A DNA stretch of 6,158 bases. It comes from Bacillota bacterium. Lineage in GTDB: Bacteria > Bacillota > Clostridia > Peptostreptococcales > Acidaminobacteraceae. This document shows, piece by piece, positions 6,133 to 6,158 of the stretch (position 1 is the first letter of the stretch; every line of letters begins with the position of its first letter). Both the position numbers and the translations under genes were made by a program. The stretch covers positions 1 to 6,158 of the forward strand of contig JAUMXJ010000070.1 of assembly GCA_030529205.1 (NCBI GenBank). Reading direction: 5' to 3'. The notes under the pieces were generated by a model. It saw only the letters and a program-made list of their open reading frames with translations. It did not search any database and was not told where the DNA came from.

Positions 6133-6158
6133 TTGACAAAGTACCCCATTGAGGTTAT
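6133..6158 (+). promoter_or_regulatory. Possible promoter running off the right edge
   Basis: A perfect TTGACA (6133-6138) is followed, after 17 bases, by TAT at the last three bases of the window, which could begin a -10 hexamer. It lies 25 bases past the kinase stop, and no hairpin terminator is visible between. It would drive a gene beyond the window. Only half the signal is present. Confidence 0.25.

Noticed and set aside
6108..6158. A terminator after the kinase
   Set aside because: No inverted repeat followed by a T-tract is visible in these 51 bases; transcription may continue beyond the window.

Overview
This 6.2 kb window looks like chromosomal DNA from an anaerobic member of the Bacillota, most likely class Clostridia. 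The evidence is a gene for an S-layer-homology (SLH) cell-wall-anchored protein, strong GGAGG-type ribosome binding sites, a TTG-initiated response regulator, a Firmicutes-style HDLKTPLT histidine kinase and a short bacterial-type malic enzyme. Base composition is roughly half G+C by eye and looks uniform across the genes, and I see no insertion sequence, phage gene, CRISPR array, tRNA or rRNA. The species cannot be named from this sequence.

Layout. (1) Positions 2-1069, plus strand: a malic enzyme that lacks only about its first 35-40 residues, cut by the window edge. (2) 1096-1128: a hairpin with T-tracts on both strands, placed as a shared terminator between two convergent genes. (3) 1159-3201, minus strand: a 680-residue secreted protein with three SLH-like repeats and a large unassigned, beta-rich C-terminal part. 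(4) 3202-3433: a divergent intergenic region with a good sigma-A-type promoter for the SLH gene, an inverted repeat, and weaker promoter candidates for the plus strand. (5) 3434-4131, plus strand: an OmpR/PhoB-family response regulator whose reading frame is broken once. (6) 4128-6107, plus strand: a 659-residue multi-pass membrane histidine kinase whose start overlaps the regulator's stop by four bases. (7) 6108-6158: a short tail with no visible terminator and a possible promoter running off the window.

The regulator and kinase form a standard two-component pair (sensor at the membrane, DNA-binding regulator in the cytoplasm). The SLH gene is divergently transcribed from the same intergenic region and is a natural candidate target, but that is inference. 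The malic enzyme is a separate housekeeping unit.

The most interesting point is the break in the response regulator. The receiver domain runs in one frame up to LLTGK and continues in the -1 frame at KGEDADKV. At the switch there is a G GGA AAG heptamer in exactly the phase needed for -1 slippage, and slippage there would give a gap-free 232-residue regulator. The simpler explanation is a one-base deletion or a sequencing error (ACGGCGAAA reduced to ACGGGAAA), and both are set out below. A second point is a DxNxDGxxD calcium-loop-like motif in the kinase's extracytoplasmic domain. No wholly new system is evident.
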